Assembly (NCBI GenBank): GCA_945859605.1
Contig: OX243824.1
Location: 27,535,640-27,599,639, forward strand
DNA: 64,000 nt
Direction: 5' to 3'
Origin: Lumbricus rubellus
Lineage: Eukaryota; Annelida; Clitellata; Crassiclitellata; Lumbricidae
Part shown: piece after piece, positions 33,161 to 44,965 of the stretch
How positions within the stretch are numbered: the first letter of the stretch is position 1
Layout of the letters: each line of letters opens with the position of its first letter
Translations under genes and position numbers: made by a program
The notes under the pieces: generated by a model
Told to the model about the DNA's origin: nothing
Databases searched by the model: none
What the model saw: the letters and a program-made list of their open reading frames with translations, nothing else

Positions 33161-33360
33161 TGATCTCGTTTTAATATGCCATTGTCTTAATTTATAGTAT
33201 TTAAGATGAGTTTAAGTGCAGCGTGTTTATCTGTCGTGTGTTTATCTGTCCGAGTATTTATCTGTCGTGTGTTTATAAATATGTCCGTGTGTTTATCTGT
33301 CGTGTGTTTAAGTGTCTGTGTTTAAGTGTCGCGTGATTATGTGTCGTGCGTTTAAATGTC

Positions 33361-35369
33361 ATGGAACCCTTTTACGTGCCCTTCAATAAGGTACGTTAAA
33401 ATACGTAGGCCCTACGTACCTTTCAAACAATAAAATACGTACCATACGTACCCTCGAGCTATAGCCTCAGGAGTAATGGCGCCGTAATTATTGCCCAACG
33501 GTTAAAAAAAGCGTCTGAATTTTGCAGTGTCAACTGTTAACTACCACATCCAATACTTTAAAATGTCCATATAGGCCTACCGGAATTTTAAGTGAATTTT
33601 GAGCAGAAAATAGTCGCGTTTACTTTACCTACAAATTCGCACGAGGATGCTTAAAAAAATTTCATAAAGACATAAAAACAGAAATACAAACTTTTAGACT
33701 TATTTTAGCATTGATAAATTTATATGATACGACTTAGCAGCCTGTCATGCGTTGAAATAGTCCCCATAGAAGACTGTGTTTCGGCGGGGGATGAAATATT
33801 CTCTCCCCAGGGGCCTTTCTTCAAAATATAATCTCCGGAAGGGGCGAATATAGCCTATTCTGAGCTGTGACAGATGCTTAGGTATATTCTCTTTAAATAT
33901 AATGTCTCCGGATAAGACTTAGGGGGACTCTGTCACGCGACACCGGCATTTTAAAATAGATTACCCGTCATGATATTGCCGGTGTCGAGTGACTGTCCAT
34001 TAAAAGTTTACAAGTCTCCGCCCGGAGACTTTATTTTGAAACAGATCCAGCGGATCTGTTCCAGAATAAATTCGCTCCCTTGATAGTATAGGCTATTCTT
34101 AAATAAAGTCTCGCTGCGGGGGAAGATAATATTTCCTACGTAGACGAAATAAGATCTCCCCTCGTTCAACGTGAAATGAGCATAAAACTTACAGACGTTA
34201 GTTTACGTTGCTGAATTATTTAATACAGAAAAAGATACATCATAGCCTACGTTTAGGCCCCCTACATCAAAAAATTTATTCAAATTGGCCTACAAATGTT
34301 CAGCCAGGGGAGACTCGGTTTACTTTATAGCGTGACGTCGGTCTTTGACATATTTGACTTTTCGAGGCGTCTTGTTCAGTAGTCACGTTTACGAATAATC
34401 ATAGGTCAATTAACTCTTGAGATAAGATAAGTTTTCAGATCTAGTCGCTGTCATAGGTTCACTGTCGTGGTTGATAGAAACATCGTGTCCTTATGTTTAG
34501 TGAAATATGGCTATAATGTTCCATACATTTACAATAAAAGGCCTACTACATCACACATAACCAGTCATGGCTTCTATCTAATCAAGCACGAACTGCGTAC
34601 TGCGTATGCTTTACAATTCCAATTGGGAGACTTATGCAGACAGAAAAAGAATGACCATAGGCTAAAAAGAAAGCCTAAAAGGAATAAACTAAACAACGTA
34701 ACCACATCACTAAGGGAACATGGAAAAGAACACAAAGATGGAAAGCACTAGCGCAAATAAGAGAAATCAAACAGACGAGAACACACTATTTGGTAATGCG
34801 GATTACAGTCAATTATAATAAAGCAGACAAATCAATGAAGTTCACCTCAGTGTTTTGAATGACAGGGACGGATTAACAAATGTGGGAGTCCTGTTCAGCA
34901 AAACTGTGTGACCCCAACCTTACAGAACGACGAAAAAAATGACACACAAATAGAATTCAACATTCAACGAATGTCTACTATTGAATCATTACTTCTATTT
35001 TAACACTATCTTTTAGTATTCTAGTCTAGTGTTAAAGCATACATCTTTTGCGGCTTAAGAATATTTAATTATTACTGAAATGATTCATGGTCAGACATTT
35101 TTCTAACCAGGCCATATGCTCTGGTACAAGCAAACAGTGCAGAAGCGATTTTATGCCCCAAATAAATTCTTGGACAAACATATAATTATTTCCGCCATTT
35201 CGCCAGTGGTAGACCCTGATTCAAGTTCCCTACTACCAATGTGAGCATTTCATCGCCGCTTCTGTCTCTCTGGGCCAATCAGACTGCAGAGACTCTCTGC
35301 AGTCTGATCGGCCGTTTTTCACTGCGCTCAGATACCTGTTGAGACTTCCTTGCCCATTTTGAGCGTGCT
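33361..35369. other. no gene recognised; imperfect inverted repeats
   Basis: No coding evidence. Segments at 33770-34140 contain palindromic blocks (gccggtgtc/gacaccggc and cggagact/agtctccg) suggesting decayed TIR elements, one resembling the ends of the element at 42467-42923. The 35260-35310 segment holds a short perfect inverted repeat around cagactgcagagactct. Confidence 0.4.
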
Positions 35370-35560
35370 GTCACCATGCAGCGAAGAGCATTCCTGGTAA
35401 TGTCTGGAATAGACTCCCTTTGGGTCTCCTCTCGCTTCCCCGTAACTCTGCGGCTCTTTCTTTCGTCTTCTTAAGGCTTTTATTTTGACTAGGCCTGAGT
35501 TGGGAGCGCCTCTGGGTAGCTTTCTGAAACGGGCGCAATGTAAAATTATGTGATTGATTG
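35370..35560 (+). mobile_element. LINE 3' end relic
   Basis: Decayed plus-strand RRAFLV and SLWVSSRFP followed by gggagcgcctctgggtag, a 3' UTR-like ggcgcaatgtaaaattatg and a gattgattg tail, matching the CR1/L2-like ends at 27100 and 33110. Confidence 0.55.
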
Positions 35561-36358
35561 TTTGAATACGTAAAAACAGAGTGTATACTGAACCTCCAGC
35601 ATATAATGATGTAATTTCAAAATGCGCTGCATGACACGTGAGTTCCGATCTGATGAGGTAGTAAAGTGTTTAAATAAGTTAATAAGCAATGAAACTCAGA
35701 GCTCTTACTAACATTCCTGACTGATATCAAGATTCAGCTTATGCCTGATAATGGAAACTCCAATATGGGCCCCATACATGTGCAAAAGTTGTATATGCTA
35801 AAATCAGTAATTTTCGAATAATTTTGCAATTTGTTCGGATATTTGAACTCATTTTTGCTGTTACTATTATGAACATTGAACAATGATGAAAAATATCATA
35901 TTGCATGTGTGGGGCCCTAAAGTGTGGTAGCCCCAGTTCGGCCGAGCATGTTTAGCATGCCTTAATCCGGCCCTGGTGGAGCCATCTATTGGTTCTACGG
36001 ATCGTACTGTCAAAAGTCTAATGTCGAAAAGAACACCCAGCAGCAACGCTGCAACATCCTTTATACATTAGTAATAATTATTGTAAGCCAATCGAACCTT
36101 TCGTTCAGTCTGTTCAAATATCGCCCCGAATGAAATTCATTGAAGTTTGTTTTCCGCTTCAAGTGCTAGACCTACAGATTGTCCAAATGTTAAGCTTAGA
36201 TTCTGCAAAAATCTCATTGTCAGATATAGGCCTTATCGCCATTATCCAATAAACCCTGTAACCATTGACGTCTCGTTGTCCAGTCAGTCGAGGTTTCTGA
36301 TTAGTATTATAACTAGGAGTATAGGCCATACTCGTTCGTCAGATGATCACATTCTTCC

Positions 36359-36708
36359 ATGGGCGCCCGCAGAAAGTTTTGCAGGAGGGAGCAAAAATTT
36401 TGCGATGGTCCCAATTGACTTTTTAGCAGCAAGAGCGTGAAAAATGCAAAGCTGGAAATTAAGAACTTGGGTATTTTCAAAGAGGTTTTTCAATGCAATT
36501 TCTCAATTTCATTTTGTGCATCATTTGTAACACGAAGTTTTCTTAGTTCGAAGAAATATGTTAAAAATAAAAAAAATGATGCTAAAAAGTAGGTTCCTAT
36601 TACGCGAATAAATTAGTTAAAACTCAATAGTAGTAGTTAGGAAAATAGGTGTCACTTTTCCAGGGGGGGGGGCAAGTGCCCCCCTTGCCTTTACGTGCGG
36701 GCGCCCAT
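36359..36708. mobile_element. MITE-like element with GC-rich TIRs, copy 2
   Basis: Ends ATGGGCGCCCGCA and TGCGGGCGCCCAT are perfect inverted repeats. The interior is homologous to 611-969, including ttttgcaggaggg and the G-run/C-run palindrome. The flanks share CATTCTTC (8 of the outer 10 bases), a slightly decayed target duplication. Confidence 0.78.
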
Positions 36709-36819
36709 GCATTCTTCACTTCAAGTAGAGAAAACCGTTGACCGTCGTTCAATGTCGGCGTTCGGAATCTTTATGCGATACGCCGTCATCTGTTTTATTA
36801 GATTCGATTGAATTTCGTT

Positions 36820-37090
36820 AATGAGAAACGAGTCTCTCATGATCATTTGCTTCGACATCCTTCTTTCCTGCCAACAAAATCTTTCGGTGATTAAATTTTA
36901 ATCGGTTCAGAAGTTAATCGTTCATGAACACTTGTCCCGACATCTTTCTTTTCTGCCCCATCCAACTTTGCAGTTTGCATTGAATTGAGCTTAATCGGGT
37001 GAGAAGTGAACCTCTCACGATCATCTGTTTCGGCAACCTTCCTTCCTGTCCAACCCAACTTTGTTATTTTTTCTGGAAAGCAAACGAACA
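36820..37090. repeat. three tandem 85-93 bp units across the glycosyltransferase stop codon
   Basis: Similar blocks (catgatcatttgcttcgaca, catgaacacttgtcccgaca and cacgatcatctgtttcggca) start at about 36837, 36922 and 37015. Two units lie in the coding sequence; the third is downstream of the stop. 93 bp is 31 codons. Confidence 0.7.
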
Positions 37091-38045
37091 TTTCGTCCCA
37101 TCGATTTAGCAGCTGACAGAAGTCCTCTCTTCCTTTCTTTGAGTTGTGAAGTCCAACTTCTCGGCGATTGATCGACAGACAGGATTTCCGGTCACCCATG
37201 TACGTCGGCAGATTATTGTAGATGGTATAGAGTTTATCAATGTTGGAGAAGTAGATGAACCATTGAGTCCAGACGGAATCTGAAGTTCCCCGTTTCTCCA
37301 TCGCCTTAAACCACTGAGTTGGTCGGATTCCGTCAACGTATGGGTGGAAATGAGTATCGTTTACATGGGTGTGGTACCAGGCCTGGAAACGTTTCCAGAC
37401 GGCCTGTTTTGGACTGAAACCCCATGGTCCGACACAACTGTACATGAATACCGTCTCGTTTTTCGGCGCCTTCACCTGGATCGTGGGCGTTGATGCGTGA
37501 AGAGAGGAGAATTGGTCGCTGACCAATGAACTCCCAGCGAAGTCTTCCCTCTTCTCGTAGAAGCCGTGGACTGCCTTAATCCAACGGTAGGCATACATGG
37601 AAAGGGATAAGTCGTCTTCAACAATGACCGACAGTTCCTTGCTATTTGTTGGTCTCCAGCTGTCGATCCACTGACCGCGAATTCCGGCATGATTCTCCTG
37701 AATGTGAACTCGAGTTTGGCCCCGTGTCCAATTGAAGGACTGTGCCACCTTAACCGTCTTTGCGTCTACCCGTCCACTCTTTGAACGATCGACCCAGATC
37801 TCCAGAACTGCCTTGTCTCCATCTAATTCCATTGTATCAATACTTTGAAGTACCTTGAGCAGAGAATTTGGTCTGTTGTAGGTGAGAACTATAACTCGGA
37901 AATCGATCAATTCTTCGTTCTTTAACATATGTCTGAAACGTGTTTTGAATTCGTTAACATTAAGATACACGGTTGCAAATATCGTCCAAATGGAGGCGAT
38001 TAACGCCAGAAACTTTATTATCCTCCTTTTCGGCATTCGAGGCAT
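36891..38045 (-). CDS. type II membrane glycosyltransferase, GT-A fold
   Basis: Complete single-exon ORF of 384 residues. The ATG at 38045 is preferred over an upstream TTG because it is the first ATG after an in-frame stop. Residues 9-29 form a signal anchor after a basic N-terminus, the Golgi type II layout. Residues 49-62 (FRVIVLTYNRPNSL) and 75-90 match the nucleotide-binding start of GT-A enzymes. EDD at 143-145 (VIVEDDLSLS) is the likely metal-binding motif, as in GT2-like and MGAT1-like transferases. Three N-glycosylation sequons lie at 105, 196 and 229. The C-terminal 55 residues contain two copies of a 31-residue repeat (RERFTSHPIKL; HERLTSEPIKI) with no known role. I recognise the fold class, not the exact enzyme; donor and acceptor are unknown. 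Confidence 0.75.
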   Translation of the reverse strand: MPRMPKRRIIKFLALIASIWTIFATVYLNVNEFKTRFRHMLKNEELIDFRVIVLTYNRPNSLLKVLQSIDTMELDGDKAVLEIWVDRSKSGRVDAKTVKVAQSFNWTRGQTRVHIQENHAGIRGQWIDSWRPTNSKELSVIVEDDLSLSMYAYRWIKAVHGFYEKREDFAGSSLVSDQFSSLHASTPTIQVKAPKNETVFMYSCVGPWGFSPKQAVWKRFQAWYHTHVNDTHFHPYVDGIRPTQWFKAMEKRGTSDSVWTQWFIYFSNIDKLYTIYNNLPTYMGDRKSCLSINRREVGLHNSKKGREDFCQLLNRWDEMFVCFPEKITKLGWTGRKVAETDDRERFTSHPIKLNSMQTAKLDGAEKKDVGTSVHERLTSEPIKI

Positions 38046-38940
38046 TTTTAAAAACTCCTTCAATGTTTTGTCTAGATGATATTAACATCAGTCCGAGTAT
38101 CAGCAGTATCAGCAGAGGCAACCAAAATAGCGTTAGGCCTAAAGCGTAACTATGCGCTAGATATTTTCGACTCGACGTAGCGGTTGGCTTTGCAGCTCAG
38201 CCTTTCTAAGTCTTCGCGTCACTAAGCCTATATTTATTTACAGAAAGTAAGATTTATGTCGCTTATGGACCTTCAACTAACTGATTACGGATAAGAATAA
38301 TCGAGTGCCATTAGCGACTGCACTCAACACGAAGGCAAGTTCAGCTGTCAAGTGTATGAGCCATATATATATAATATCCTACATGACGTTTAGGGTCCTT
38401 CTTGTCTGCAGGATGTGACTTCACTATATAAAATTACGAGCCTGCGCTGCCCTGATGCAGTCACGTGGCCAAGGCGACTTACAACAAAAACTTTCTAACC
38501 AGCGCAAAATCCTTGATAAAATCCCACGAAAAGTCCAGTACGCGTGTTTAGAAGCAGAAAACTCCAACCTGTCTGAAACAACTGTGCAAATTCTGCATTT
38601 TGATGACATAATCCGTCGAAATGACAGAGAGGTCAGTAAACGACCACATGGTCGCTGACCTGCGCAGCATCTCAATCTGCAGTCCATCCAATCTACAGTA
38701 ACTGTAGCAACTGTCCTTGATTTCTTCTCTGGATCCCAGTAACAGTTGAGGACTCCTTGGAACTTGTATTGCGCCGGGTGTTTAGTTTCGTTTTCTCATC
38801 CTTTTTTGGTTCTTTTATATGCTAATGAAACATATTTTTTGTCTTGAAAGGATTGTTTCTCCAGATTGTCCATCAATGACGCCTGCTTAAAACTCCATAT
38901 TCACTTTACTAGGTTGCTTCATGATGTAGGTTTATTGATG
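38046..38940. other. upstream region of the glycosyltransferase, no gene
   Basis: Contains the presumed 5' region of the minus-strand gene. A TA-rich stretch is at about 38363-38380. No other gene recognised. Confidence 0.35.
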
Positions 38941-38944
38941 TTAT

Positions 38945-39060
38945 AGTGGCTGGGGTACTCGGCGTTGCCCGCGCAATATAGGGTTTTCGACTCCAACCCA
39001 GCTCCCACCCCATGGTGGTACCCGACGTTGCTCAGTAAATTTAGAATCATTGGCCCATCC
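38945..39060. repeat. cgacgttgcccgg-type repeat units
   Basis: Units ggtactcggcgttgcccg and ggtacccgacgttgctcag occur here, and gtgctcgacgttgcccggg at about 40049, bracketing the LINE relic. Possibly tail units of that LINE family. Confidence 0.4.
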
Positions 39061-39089
39061 CAACCCAGCCCTCTGTTCTGTTCTGTGCA

Positions 39090-39895
39090 AGGCCTGTCAA
39101 TCAACAATTTAAGGTTTGCAGACGACATAGATATCATCGAGGAGAATGTTGACGAGCTGGAAAGAACGGTAGAAACACTGGCGACAGATAGCAAACCATA
39201 TGGGCTGATTGTGAACACGGCATAGACAAAAACAATGGTATTCGGGAGTGAAACCATTGAACGGCAGATAATCCTGGATGGAGAACCGCTAGAAAACGTT
39301 AGAGTTTGTGTACCTAGGAAGCACGTTTACACACGATCTAAACTGTAAAAGAGAAGTAACTCTGAGATTTGCCAAGGCCAAAGCAGCACTTGCTGCTTTG
39401 GACAAGATTTGGAAAAGTAAAGAAATAACACTCAAGACTAAGCTGTCAATCCTGGATACCTGTGTGTTCAGCGGAGCATTATACGCATGTGAAACGTGGG
39501 TAATAACCAAGGAAATTGAAAGACGAATACTGGCTTTTGAAAGAATTTGTTATCGGAAAGTATTAAGAGTCGGATGGAGAAGAAAGATGACGAATGAGGA
39601 ACTATACAGTCGAATTGGGCTAAGAGACACTCTGCTACAAAAAGTAATTCGCAGGAAATTACAACTGTTTGGACATGTATATATGCAGAATGGACGACTC
39701 CAGGAAACTCAAGACATTGGTGTTTGGTATTATGGAAGGGACGAACAAAAGGGGACGTCCCTTCAGAGAATGGAAGGATGACATCACGGAATGGTGTGGA
39801 GATAGATCACTGCAGCAGTTGAGCCACACAGCAAGAGAAAGAGACAAATGGAAGGAGACGATCGAAAGAGCATCAAGCACCTACGGGCGTTGAAC
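39090..39895 (+). mobile_element. RTE-like LINE relic (endonuclease-RT type)
   Basis: Frames in order: LRFADDIDIIEENVDELERT (catalytic FADD), NTA stop KTMVFGSE, then 39308-39781 VYLGSTFTHDLNCKREVTLR, SGALYACETWVI, RKVLRVGWRRKMTNEELYSR, LQLFGHVY. After a one-base shift come KRGRPFREWKDDITEWC and DKWKETIERASSTYGR with a stop. This is the full C-terminal half of an RT of the CFDP2/RTE-like type, with at least one stop and two frameshifts. Confidence 0.8.
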
Positions 39896-40184
39896 CCATG
39901 GACATTGATGATGATGATGATGATGGACCCAGCCCTGCTCCATCTTATCCCACACCCCTTTCATCCCTCCATCCCCCAACATCCACTCCGACCCCAGCTC
40001 CCACGACACACGGCTCGCCCCAATCCCCGCCACACCACCCCTCTGTGGTGCTCGACGTTGCCCGGGAAATATCGGTTTTTCGACCCACACCACCAGTGTT
40101 AGTGATTAAGTGGTGATAAGAAGTACAATAGTACATGAAGTTTTAGTAAAGACATTGAATGGAAATCGCTCATTATTACCTTAA

Positions 40185-40860
40185 TATCATATGATGTTTG
40201 CCTACTATTAGCCTGCAGTCTAAACTTAAAAACAACCCTCCAAATCTTGTTCGGAGTATTGCTCACGGACATGACATTGTGTGCCATGTAAATGACGTCA
40301 ATGATGCGGTTTAAAAGTTTATTCGATTGAGGTGTCTAGCTCACATTATATTGTTCTTTGTAATAAGATCAGATAAGACTATTCTTTAATTCACCGCATT
40401 TTGGTTTACAGACATGTTACAATAAAATGAAATATAGTTAATATACATAACGGCCCTTTTAACGGGGTAATGGATAAAGGAGTCATTAATTTGCATATTA
40501 TAATGTTGAAAGTCCGTGAAGTAGATTTCAAAAAGTATTATTCCTGTGTATGTCCAGTTGAGATGAGCATTGGCGTGGTTCTTGCATAAGACGGCATAAT
40601 TATGATGTTTGCCTGCTATTAGCCTACAGTCTAAACTTGAATACAACCTTCCAAATCTCTTTCGGAGTATTGTTCACGGACATGTGTGACATATAAATGA
40701 TGTCAATGATGCGGTTTAAAAGTTGATTCAATTGAAGTGTCTAGCTCACACTGTATTGCTCTATTGTACTGTTAATAAAATTATGATGTTCGCCTGCTAT
40801 TAGCTTACAGTCTAAACTTAGAAACAACCTTCTAAATCTCGTTCGGACATGTACATGTAA
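40185..40860. repeat. tandem copies of a roughly 190-bp unit
   Basis: Units starting atgatgttygcctrctattagc at about 40190, 40601 and 40780 share cagtctaaactt, aaatctygttcgga, catga and gatgcggtttaaaagtt. The first two are separated by about 210 bp of unrelated sequence (40386-40595), and the third is truncated. Confidence 0.65.
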
Positions 40861-41049
40861 GAGCAAACGGATGGGGGAAGTCGATTCCATAGGGAGGACT
40901 AATGCTGACAAATGATCTAGATTGAGTCATAGCGATGACAGAACTAAAATAGAACGAATGTTGAACCGGATGCGACGCCTTGGTTCCAGCGACGTTCCCG
41001 AACACACAGAAGTTAGTTGCTGGAGCTGATGCTGGGCTGCTTCGTACTG

Positions 41050-41200
41050 TAAGGCTAAATGCCAATCACGTCCTGAGGAACCTTTTCCCACCTCTAACAA
41101 AGATCACCTATAACTTACGCCCTAGACCCCATCTTTTTGTTCTACCAATTAAGGATGATAGAAACTTTATTCCGAGTGTTCTCTTTGCCTCCAATTAATG
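41050..41200 (+). mobile_element. non-LTR RT C-terminal relic
   Basis: Plus-strand NHVLRNLFPPLTKITYNLR, RPHLFVLPIKDDRNF and IPSVLF match the common C-terminus of CR1-group LINE polyproteins. Nothing upstream in frame is intact. Confidence 0.6.
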
Positions 41201-41229
41201 ACATTGTTATGTTCACAATATTTTTGCCA

Positions 41230-41620
41230 TTGGTGATTTTTAATGTGCTTTGACGTGTAACTGGGTGCGGTGTGTCACCTGGATTTGTCTCTTTTATAAT
41301 TAAACGAAGATCATCAGCGGTTCTGACGCGAGGAACACAGAGGTCAAGCCGATCAGAGGACCTAAGAAGACACAGCGAATTGACAGAAATGGAGCGAAGT
41401 ATAAGATCACAAAATAGCTTACTTTGGAACAAGACCCATTTGAGAATTCAGGGCCAAAATAAGAACTTTGAATTGTATACCTGCTGAGAGTGGAAGCCAG
41501 TGAAGTTGTTCGGTCATGAATGTATAAATGTGGGAGAATCAAGGAAAACGGGCAATGAGCCTAGCAGCAACATTGAGTACAGACTGTCGAGGAGCAAGCC
41601 GAACCTAGATGAAGTGATGA
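41230..41620 (-). mobile_element. CR1/L2-like LINE relic
   Basis: The minus strand has LFCDLILRSISVNSLCLLRS followed by SDRLDLCVPRVR, and a segment homologous to 10850-10990 (ggaagccagtgaag, tagcagca). Decayed. Confidence 0.5.
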
Positions 41621-41769
41621 TGTGTCGTCACAGTTTTAAACATCCTCTTCTTCGTCACAAATCGTCAAAGATGTGTGACCCCTTTCCACCCAAGGTGTGT
41701 GACGTCATTTATGGAATAAATACTTTGAAATATCAAAGGAAATGACTGTGTATTTGTTATCGGATATTG

Positions 41770-42466
41770 GAATGCATCAGTTGAAGAAAGGATGAAGAAA
41801 ATTATTTAGACAATGAGGCCAAAAAGGTGATCAGGTTTTTTAAAAACCTTTTTTGGACAGTGAAAATGAAATATTTTTCATGAGATTTCGACATAGCCTT
41901 CAATAAAAAATATTATGTTATCCAGTGTTCTGGGACAGGAAAAATGAAAGCTATGTAATGAGATTTAGACCAAATGACTAAAGAAAGGTTGTCAGCTTTT
42001 TGCACTCGGAAAATGAAATATTTTCATGAGATAGATCATATAACTAAAAAAGGTTTTAAAAAAGCTTTTTAAAAGGTCGTCAGCTTTTTTGCACTGGGAA
42101 AATGTCAGAAATTTAGGCGAATGAAAATGAAAAATGAAAAATTTGCTCCACAATTCGTGCCCCTCGACGTCTAGACCAAGTCGTCGCCCATGGGCTACAG
42201 CCCCCCCCCCCCCCTCAACTGAAATCCTTGCGCCACCACTGCTAGATGTAGAAGGAAGAGCCAATATAAATATCAAAGCACAGAGGGGGGAAATAGTGAA
42301 TATAGAAGATCAAACCGACATTAAGGAAAACAATAGACAACGCAAGAGAGCAGGGGTGGGAGAAACAATGTGTTGATCTTGTGAAACTGCTAACAAAATA
42401 ATGGAATACAATGACCAGGGAAGGAATATGCTCCCTTGAGAGACTGTCGGTGTTTTAGACCTACTT
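41770..42466. other. no gene; decayed repeat near 42180-42240
   Basis: A C14 run followed by ttgcgccaccactg resembles the end of a CAGTGGTGGCGCAA-type MITE on the minus strand, but the partner end was not found. Confidence 0.4.
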
Positions 42467-42923
42467 GCCGGTGACACGAAAAGGATTATCCCCTGAATGC
42501 TATCCGGGGGGATGAATTAATCTATCCCCCCGGATGGAATTAACCGGTCTAGACTATCCGGGGGATAAACCATTCTATCCCATTTTTTGAAAATGTGTAT
42601 AATTAAAAAAATTATACTCTAATCAAATTTTAAAGTGACTCTAATTGTTTTAATTGACCTAAGCAATGCTCAGAGAAAGTCAACTCGAATTTATTTAGCG
42701 TCTCCAAGTGTTTCTAAGCGTTTTAAATGTTTTAAGTGCTTTAAAACCAAAGCAAAACAAATTATTTAGTAGAAATAAACATACCTGTTAGTGTCATTGT
42801 TCAAAACAGAGCAGATGAAAATTAATTTGCAAAAATAAATGCAAGCGGAAGTGTGTTTTTTTACTTTTCCTCGTTTGGGGGGATACTATTAATACGGGGG
42901 ATAATCTATTTCGTGACACCGGC
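42467..42923. mobile_element. TIR element with GCCGGTGACACGAAA ends
   Basis: The left end GCCGGTGACACGAAA plus ggattatcccc and the right end gggggataatc plus TTTCGTGACACCGGC are inverted. Internal ccggggggat/atccccccgg palindromes cluster near the left end. No clear target duplication and no coding capacity. Confidence 0.6.
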
Positions 42924-43639
42924 ATTGCCGGTTATCCGATATTTGTACCTTAAACCGCTTAAGTTTCACCTGTTTCGAATCAAGTGCCCACATAAGTACC
43001 ACGAAGTATTCTTGATCCTGCGTTGCGCTCTTTATACCGTAGATAAGAATTTATTATGTAGGATACGTCATCATTATGATGTTCTGTATAGTTGAACTTT
43101 ATCATTAGGGTACTTTGCAGAGTTCAAATGGGCCATAATTATACACCCACTTGTAGGGTACGTACTACGTTGACTCATCGCTAAGCACTTAAGCATAGAG
43201 CATGCATATTTCATAATCTACAGACGCCATATTACTATAGCCTCAGTTGCATCTTCATTGGTTTCTATGAACGTTTGAAATAGCTTTAGCAATACTGTCT
43301 GAACAGGTAACGTTTTGACTATAATTATTAACACCAAATTGTAGGTCTACCTAACCGTCACTCTCTTTCGTATGCTTTCTGTGCTTGTTACTGACAATCG
43401 AAAAGGCTTGGAAATTTCCGTTAACTTTGAAACACGATTCACGCCTTTTCTGAGGAGATACTGAAAATCATCGACTTTGCTTCTGGTAGACTTAAAATAG
43501 CAAATTCATTGAGAAGAAAATTTGGAATGGGGTGAGTAGGCTACGTCTGTTCTGATGTGAATGGTAAGAGAAACGACCTGTCAAAGTGTTTAACCGATTC
43601 AACGTGCATCGGGTTGTCGAGAAAAAGACTTAGTTTCTG
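42924..43639. other. no gene recognised
   Basis: AT-rich sequence with no motif, repeat or splice-supported ORF seen. Confidence 0.3.
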
Positions 43640-43810
43640 AAACGTAGATCTCTGTTGCTCCGCATGCGACATTCTCTCTCTCTCAGTTCCTTTCATTCCT
43701 TTCGGAACATCGGACGACAAGACTTCTCCACTCCGCACGGTCGGCTGCCACATTTGCTGCTTCATTCCAGTCGATACCTATCTCCATCAGATCCTCCTTG
43801 AATGTGCATG
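43640..43810 (-). mobile_element. LINE 3' fragment
   Basis: The minus strand reads FKEDLMEIGIDWNEAANVAA and DRAEWRSLVVRCSERN, then a stop. This is the C-terminal tail of endonuclease-RT LINEs related to 24960-25385. Confidence 0.65.
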
Positions 43811-44965
43811 CGACATTTGTAGGCTATTAATTTGGCGTGTCTTCCAGATAACATCACAAACTATTTTATTCGGCATCCAACTAATCACAACTCGCAATTA
43901 CATCATAGATGCCGAATATGTCATTGATGTCCTGGCCTACCAAGAAGACCTAGAAAATGGCCAAATTCGTGGAAATGATAAGTTGCAATGGGGTAAGAAC
44001 ACGTCGTGTGGTGTGAATGTTAAGAGAAAGATTTCTATTCAGCATCAGTTAGCACGTTGAACCAGCTGGTTAAGAATCAAACGCTGTTTCCTTGGCCAGT
44101 GTCACAAAAACTCACGATATAAAGTCTCCCCTAGAAACAGAGTCTCCCCATGTCTGAAACTCTGTATTGGAAAAATTTATAAATATTCTAATGTAAAAGT
44201 ATAATAGGCTTATAATAGGCTCAGCTTAGGCTACTTTTGCTCTTACGCGTTTCGTCACCCATAAGGATTATTGATGTTTTCAAGCGCAAACAATACTATC
44301 CATAATCGTCTGGCAAATGTTGAAGTCTCGCCGGAGCTCATGGACTTTGTTAATTTAATTTTAACCTCGGGATAAACTCTATTTTGATAGTGTCGAAGAC
44401 TTGGATCCACATAGGCCTAAGTGTCATGCGTGCACAATTTAATACCTAGACACTGCATACTTTGACTTAAAAACTGCTTGCACACGAACACGCATGTCAG
44501 TTGATTTCCAAGCTATTTCAGCACATGGACAACACACAATTTGCCTTCTAAATGAAAATAGTAAATCTTTACTAATTTTGAGGTGCTGAACACGAAAATG
44601 ACAATGAAATTTGTCGATTGGCTCTAGTTTAGGAGATACAGAGATGGTTACGTACAAATGTCTCAGTTCGCAATACGCATTGAGTAGGCCTATATAATTT
44701 ATGTGAGCAACTATTATTTTTCTCACCACTGCATTTCAAACAACATGATTGAAACACAATAATGTATTGTATTGCAAAATTAGCCTGGCATGCACCCCTT
44801 ACCCGTGTGCAAGAAATTTTCCAAAGTAGTTGAAAGACGAGAAAATGGCCTATTCCCTTTTGCTGTTCCAAGCAATCACGCAAATAACTGCTTCGGTACT
44901 TATGCATGGCTCCACCTACTTCTGAAGACTGAAGGCATGACAAGGAAAGAGAAGAGTGTTCAATA
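43811..44965. other. no gene recognised
   Basis: Short minus-strand frames (for example 44629-44943) show no domain. Nothing else supported. Confidence 0.3.

Larger units (their letters stand above)
32391..33360. mobile_element. long-TIR element with GACAGATAAACAC subrepeats
   Basis: Arms of about 300 bp start GACATTTAAAC and end GTTTAAATGTC-like. Both contain subrepeats of the type acacgacagataaac, then gcacttaaactcatcttaaa and a LINE-like 3' end (gattgattgat; ctcagccgggagc). A tRNA-derived SINE (32701-32925) occupies the centre. The arms are close to, but not perfectly, complementary, with one arm having extra subrepeats. Confidence 0.75.
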
